A stretch of DNA of 64,000 bases from Streptomyces sp. A1136 (lineage in GTDB: Bacteria > Actinomycetota > Actinomycetes > Streptomycetales > Streptomycetaceae): assembly GCF_004795055.1 (NCBI RefSeq), contig NZ_SSBJ01000011.1:62001-126000 (forward strand), given 5' to 3'. The notes beneath the pieces are model-generated. The model saw only the letters and a list, made by a program, of their open reading frames with translations. It searched no databases and was not told where the DNA came from. Shown one piece after another: positions 60,909 to 64,000 of the stretch (positions are counted from its first letter, which is position 1; each line of letters starts with the position of its first letter). The position numbers were made by a program, and so were the translations under genes.

Positions 60909-61516
60909 TCACCGCGAGCCCGTCGGCTTCGTCGTCACCGACTCGATGAACGCAGCCGCCTCGTGTTCGGGGACGGGGGCGTGGTCGGTGTCATCGGACC
61001 GAGCGCGTAGAGCCTGGCCGCTTCGTGGTCGTGGACTCGGTGTGGCTGGGGGAGGTAGCCGGACTCGTACTCGATCGGCATGCCGTCGGCGCGGGCGAGG
61101 CAGGCGATCGCCAGAGGAGTGATGGCGGTAGCGGTAGAACGTCATGATCGGCGGGTACTACGGCTTGCCCATCGGTCTCCCGACAGATGAGCGCGAGGTA
61201 GAAGGCCTGCACCCGGTCCCGGCGTTCAGGTAGAACTGCGGTCCCGTCGTGACCAGTTCCCGCTCCTCCTGGCGGATCTTGCAGTGACCGACTCCCGGTC
61301 GGTGGCCGTGGCCGCGAACACCGCCGAGTACACCTGCATCGCCGGCAGCCAGGACTCCCAGGTCGCGAGCCTGACCGCGTCGGCATCGCCGACGCCCCGG
61401 ACGCGGGCCACGTTCAGGGACGTCATGAGCGCTCCGGACCTGGCACCATGCGACGCTTCGATCGACTCCAGAGACCGGGCCAGGGACTTCTCCATCACCG
61501 GAACGACCGCTGCCAT
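60909..61516 (-). pseudogene. Decayed imm49 immunity gene
   Basis: Pieces matching the intact imm49 next door occur in order but in different minus-strand frames. ATWESWLPAMQVYSAVFAAT matches ETWEAVVNTLQLGSAIFATV. CKIRQEERELVTTGPQFYL is in a second frame, followed by VQAFYLALICRETDG, which matches TTFWLALVCRD, in another. AIACLARADGMPIEYESGYL matches ALACHAFDGGMPIDVESGYL. The stretch between the last two matches is shortened by roughly 100 codons. No single frame gives a full product. This is a dead paralogue of the Imm49 gene, typical of the decaying immunity arrays downstream of polymorphic toxins. Confidence 0.8.
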
Positions 61517-61678
61517 CGCATCCGTCGGCTAGTCCTGGCGGGACACGCTCGTGACCACTGTGCCTCGCTCGGTCGGTCCGGGCCGCTTGCGGCCAGGCGG
61601 CCCTGCGCCTGGCACACGACGGTCAGGTGGGAGGCGGTGAACCGTGGAGCCCGCAAGCCGAGGCGTCCGGGCCGCCCG

Positions 61679-62533
61679 TCAGATCGGGAATTCGCCGAGC
61701 CACCCACGAGTCAGCAGGTGGTGCGGAAGGTAGCCCGATTCGACGTCGATGGGCATTCCGCCGTCGAACGCGTGGCAGGCGAGGGCCAAAGGCGCCAACG
61801 CGAGGTGCCCATCGGGCTTTTCGGCCCGCTTCTCGTCGGCCGTCCAGTATGCCTTGTGGAGTTCGAGTGCCTGGACGAGGAACTCGTTGAAGCCGGTGGG
61901 GTTGTTGGTGATCAGGAGGTAGAAGAGGTTGATGGGCGGGGCGAGTACGGTCTGGAGCAGGCTGGGTGGGGCGAGGGTGGCGACCTCGGGCTGCGACTTT
62001 TCGACGGCGAGGGTGAGCTTCTCCACCAGGTCGGGGCCTTGGAGCCAGTACGTCTGGAGGGCATCCACCCAGTGCTCGACGAAGGCGTCGTAGCCGCTGG
62101 ATGCGATGCGGGCGAGCGGTACCTCGGCGAGCTGGGTAAGCCGCTGCCGATCGCGGCAGACCAAGGCGAGCCAGAACGTGGTCAGCCAGGTGCCCAGGTC
62201 GGCGTAGCTTGCCGGGCCTTCGGCGGGAAGCGTGCGCATCTGCCGGTTGATCCGGCATTCGACGGCTCCCTCGTCGGCGCACACGGTAGCGAAGATGGCC
62301 GACCCCAACTGGAGCGTGTTGACCACGGCTTCCCAGGTCTCCAGATTAGCCGCCCGCGGATCGACGGTGCAGCGGGCACCGAGATGCAGAAGCGCGTCGT
62401 TGAAGACCGTGGAGAGCGAATCCGGATATGCCTCCAGCTCGTCGATGTCCTGAGCCAGATTATTTCCGAGGTACTCCGCCCACTCCTCTTCCGTGGCGCC
62501 GGACGTAAAATGACGGGTCACGATCACGGTCAC
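61679..62533 (-). CDS. Imm49 family immunity protein
   Basis: 284 aa from a GTG that overlaps the toxin stop (GTGA). It is a helical soluble protein without signal peptide. Features of the Imm49 family are LQLGSAIFATVCADEGAVEC, LTTFWLALVCRDRQRLTQLA, LLQTVLAPPINLFYLLIT and the near C-terminal HAFDGGMPIDVESGYLPHHL. It should bind and neutralise the nuclease encoded directly upstream. The coupling guarantees immunity whenever the toxin is translated. A frameshifted second copy lies downstream. Family name is from recalled sequence features. Confidence 0.85.
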   Translation of the reverse strand: MTVIVTRHFTSGATEEEWAEYLGNNLAQDIDELEAYPDSLSTVFNDALLHLGARCTVDPRAANLETWEAVVNTLQLGSAIFATVCADEGAVECRINRQMRTLPAEGPASYADLGTWLTTFWLALVCRDRQRLTQLAEVPLARIASSGYDAFVEHWVDALQTYWLQGPDLVEKLTLAVEKSQPEVATLAPPSLLQTVLAPPINLFYLLITNNPTGFNEFLVQALELHKAYWTADEKRAEKPDGHLALAPLALACHAFDGGMPIDVESGYLPHHLLTRGWLGEFPI

Positions 62534-64000
62534 GGAAGAGTCCCCTTGGAAATGTCGAAGCGCCGATGGTGGTATCCATTGTACGCGTACGCGTTACGGT
62601 CGCCCTTGATGACGATGTAGTCCAGATCTCCCTTCTTCAACGCCACCTTCAGCGCTCGCGCGAGGTCTCGTTCGCTCTTGATCGTCTTACCTCGATCCTC
62701 CATTTCGCGGATGATGTCGAGGAAGTATTCCCTTGATCCCTGAGAGACCCTGCGTCCGTTGGGGAGATTCCGCCCTCCGAGCCTCGTGTCTACACTGCTT
62801 TTTGCCTCGACCACTACATATTTGCCATCCGGTCGACGCCACACCTGGTCAAACTGGTCGTTGCCGTTCTTGGGTCCGTGCAGGGTCTGTTTCACCGACC
62901 CGGGGTGGTGCTCCGCTATGTAGTGGTGCTCGGCCACGAATTCGCCGTAGCTCTCGGTCACCTTGACCATCTGCGTGTGGGATTCTTTGTACGCGCCACG
63001 GCTCTCCGACCAGAGGCCAAGTGATTCATCCGTCCCGTGGACCTTGTGGTGGGCTTCCGCGTCCTTCTTGAGCGAATCGGCGAGCTTGTCCCACTCGATC
63101 GTGAAGTAGCGGTTCCGGGTCGCTTCCTTGAGCTTTTCCAGGCGGGACGCGTCCGACACCGTGTTCGCACCCTCGTGGATGAGCGCGGAATCGATGTAGT
63201 GCGGCTTCGGAGGCTCGGGAGCGTCCTTCGCCTGCATCCAGGGGGAGCCTTCGTCCACCCTGGTGAGCTGCGGCGGGGTGAAGTTGCTCTCGTCCCTGAA
63301 TTCGAGTTTCTTTCGGTTTCCGTTGTTCTTGTAGTACTCGTCGAAATATCCGGGTTCCTCGTTGGCCCGGTACACCTGGATCTCCCTGATCTGCTCCTCT
63401 GAGAGGTGCCCGGGGGGACCGTAGGGGTTGTCGCCGTGCAACATGAATTCCGGGCGCTTGACCGGCTGGTGGGGTGCCGTAGCCCCACCGGCTGCCGCAT
63501 TGTCGCCCGCATGCGCCGCGCCCGGGGCGTCGGGGAGGTGGTGGCCGCCTGTGCCCGGGGTGTCCGGGAGGTGGGGGCCGCCCGTGGACGGGCCGTCGGG
63601 GTGGGCGCCGCCGGTGCTCGGGCTGTCCGGGTGGTGGCCGGCCGTGGACGGGCTGTCGGGGTGGCCGCCGATGGAGGGGGTGTCGCCGCCCGGGTGGGGG
63701 GTTCCAGGGGTGGTGTTGAGGTCGTTGCGCGGCATGCCGTCCGGGGCGTGGCCGCCCGGGGTGTGGTCGCCCGCGTGGCCGGTCGGGGTGTGGTCGCCCA
63801 CGTGGACGGGGTCGGAGATGTCGGAGCCGAGGCGGATGGCGTTGTCGGCGTTGTGGGCGCCGACACCGACCAGGACGGGGGCTTCCACCTTCGGGGCGTG
63901 GGCCGTGGTCGCGCCGGGTTCGACCTTGGCGTCCTCGGCGCGCTGGAAGAGGCTGCCGTCTTCCTTGTAGAGGTTGCCCTCGTGGTCGATGTACTTCGCG
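62530..64000 (-). CDS. Polymorphic toxin, C-terminal part with PD-(D/E)XK nuclease domain (5' end outside window)
   Basis: 489 residues are visible and the frame is open to the window end, so the N-terminal delivery part is not seen. The first visible stretch (AKYIDHEGNLYKEDGSLFQR) is typical of large Streptomyces secreted toxins. A Pro/His/Gly-rich linker with repeats of the type GGHPDSPSTAG follows. The C-terminal domain (last 200 residues) carries a restriction-endonuclease-like core: GNDQFDQVWRRPDGKYVVVE with AKSS, that is Asp, then Glu-x-Lys, then SQGSREYFLDIIREME. It is therefore a DNA- or RNA-cleaving contact-dependent toxin. Translation is coupled to imm49 by a GTGA overlap. Confidence 0.85.
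   Translation of the reverse strand, partial: AKYIDHEGNLYKEDGSLFQRAEDAKVEPGATTAHAPKVEAPVLVGVGAHNADNAIRLGSDISDPVHVGDHTPTGHAGDHTPGGHAPDGMPRNDLNTTPGTPHPGGDTPSIGGHPDSPSTAGHHPDSPSTGGAHPDGPSTGGPHLPDTPGTGGHHLPDAPGAAHAGDNAAAGGATAPHQPVKRPEFMLHGDNPYGPPGHLSEEQIREIQVYRANEEPGYFDEYYKNNGNRKKLEFRDESNFTPPQLTRVDEGSPWMQAKDAPEPPKPHYIDSALIHEGANTVSDASRLEKLKEATRNRYFTIEWDKLADSLKKDAEAHHKVHGTDESLGLWSESRGAYKESHTQMVKVTESYGEFVAEHHYIAEHHPGSVKQTLHGPKNGNDQFDQVWRRPDGKYVVVEAKSSVDTRLGGRNLPNGRRVSQGSREYFLDIIREMEDRGKTIKSERDLARALKVALKKGDLDYIVIKGDRNAYAYNGYHHRRFDISKGTLP

Noticed and set aside
60847..61678. Attachment-site repeat for an element integrated at bldA
   Set aside because: I saw no second copy of the tRNA 3' end within the window, and no integrase gene.

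Overview
The window is high-GC actinobacterial DNA that looks like the core chromosome of a Streptomyces. The signs are G/C-ending codons in almost every gene, GTG/TTG starts with four-base GTGA or ATGA overlaps, two Rpf-like lytic proteins, a c-di-AMP (ydaO-type) leader before rpfA, and a tRNA-Leu(UUA) gene, which is bldA. The order galE, ppc, pth, rplY, prs, glmU, mfd, kinase, mazG, rpf, rpfA, eno, divIC, DUF501, ppx, ndh, cfa matches, from memory, the central region of Streptomyces coelicolor around SCO3090-SCO3137. The exact species cannot be named from sequence alone.

Layout. 1-5.1 kb: end of an ABC-F ATPase gene, two paralogous membrane-anchored beta-propeller proteins and a LuxR-type regulator whose receiver lacks the phospho-acceptor Asp. 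5.2-9.4 kb: galE, a second LuxR regulator, and a marR gene divergent from a tam/VOC pair with a perfect 18-bp palindrome between them. 9.4-11.1 kb: an acyl desaturase/TetR operon. 11.4-18.5 kb: housekeeping genes (ppc, pth, rplY, prs, glmU) and tRNA-Gln(UUG), with an HTH/LAGLIDADG-like gene just upstream of the tRNA. 19.5-20.7 kb: an orphan sensor kinase. 20.8-25.4 kb: four genes built from polymorphic-toxin parts: SUKH-3, YwqJ deaminase, a WHH-nuclease-like/SUKH fusion, and an Imm35-like/deaminase-like/SUKH-4 fusion. 25.6-36.3 kb: a coiled-coil protein, an Asp-nucleophile hydrolase divergent from a CGNR regulator, an IPT membrane protein, an MFS exporter, a MacB-like ABC pair and a DUF2079 protein. 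36.5-44.6 kb: mfd, a membrane protein/Ser-Thr kinase pair, a decayed yfhO, a SurA-like lipoprotein and mazG. 44.7-56.9 kb: flavohemoglobin and P450 (divergent), two Rpf genes, eno, divIC, DUF501, ppx, ndh and cfa. 57-60.4 kb: a second MacB-like ABC pair. 60.8-64 kb: bldA, then on the opposite strand a decayed imm49, an intact imm49 and the C-terminal part of a PD-(D/E)XK toxin whose gene runs past the window end.

How the parts fit. Most of the window is conserved core: sugar-nucleotide and cell-wall precursor supply (galE, glmU, prs), central carbon (ppc, eno), translation quality (pth, rplY), repair (mfd), nucleotide clean-up (mazG), respiration (ndh, with a Rex-like operator) and spore/peptidoglycan remodelling (rpf genes). 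The accessory, conflict-related parts are the SUKH/deaminase block and the toxin/immunity locus beside bldA. Two genes carry an in-frame TTA codon (codon 42 of the LAGLIDADG-like gene and codon 10 of the IPT membrane-protein gene), so their translation should depend on the bldA tRNA encoded in the same window.
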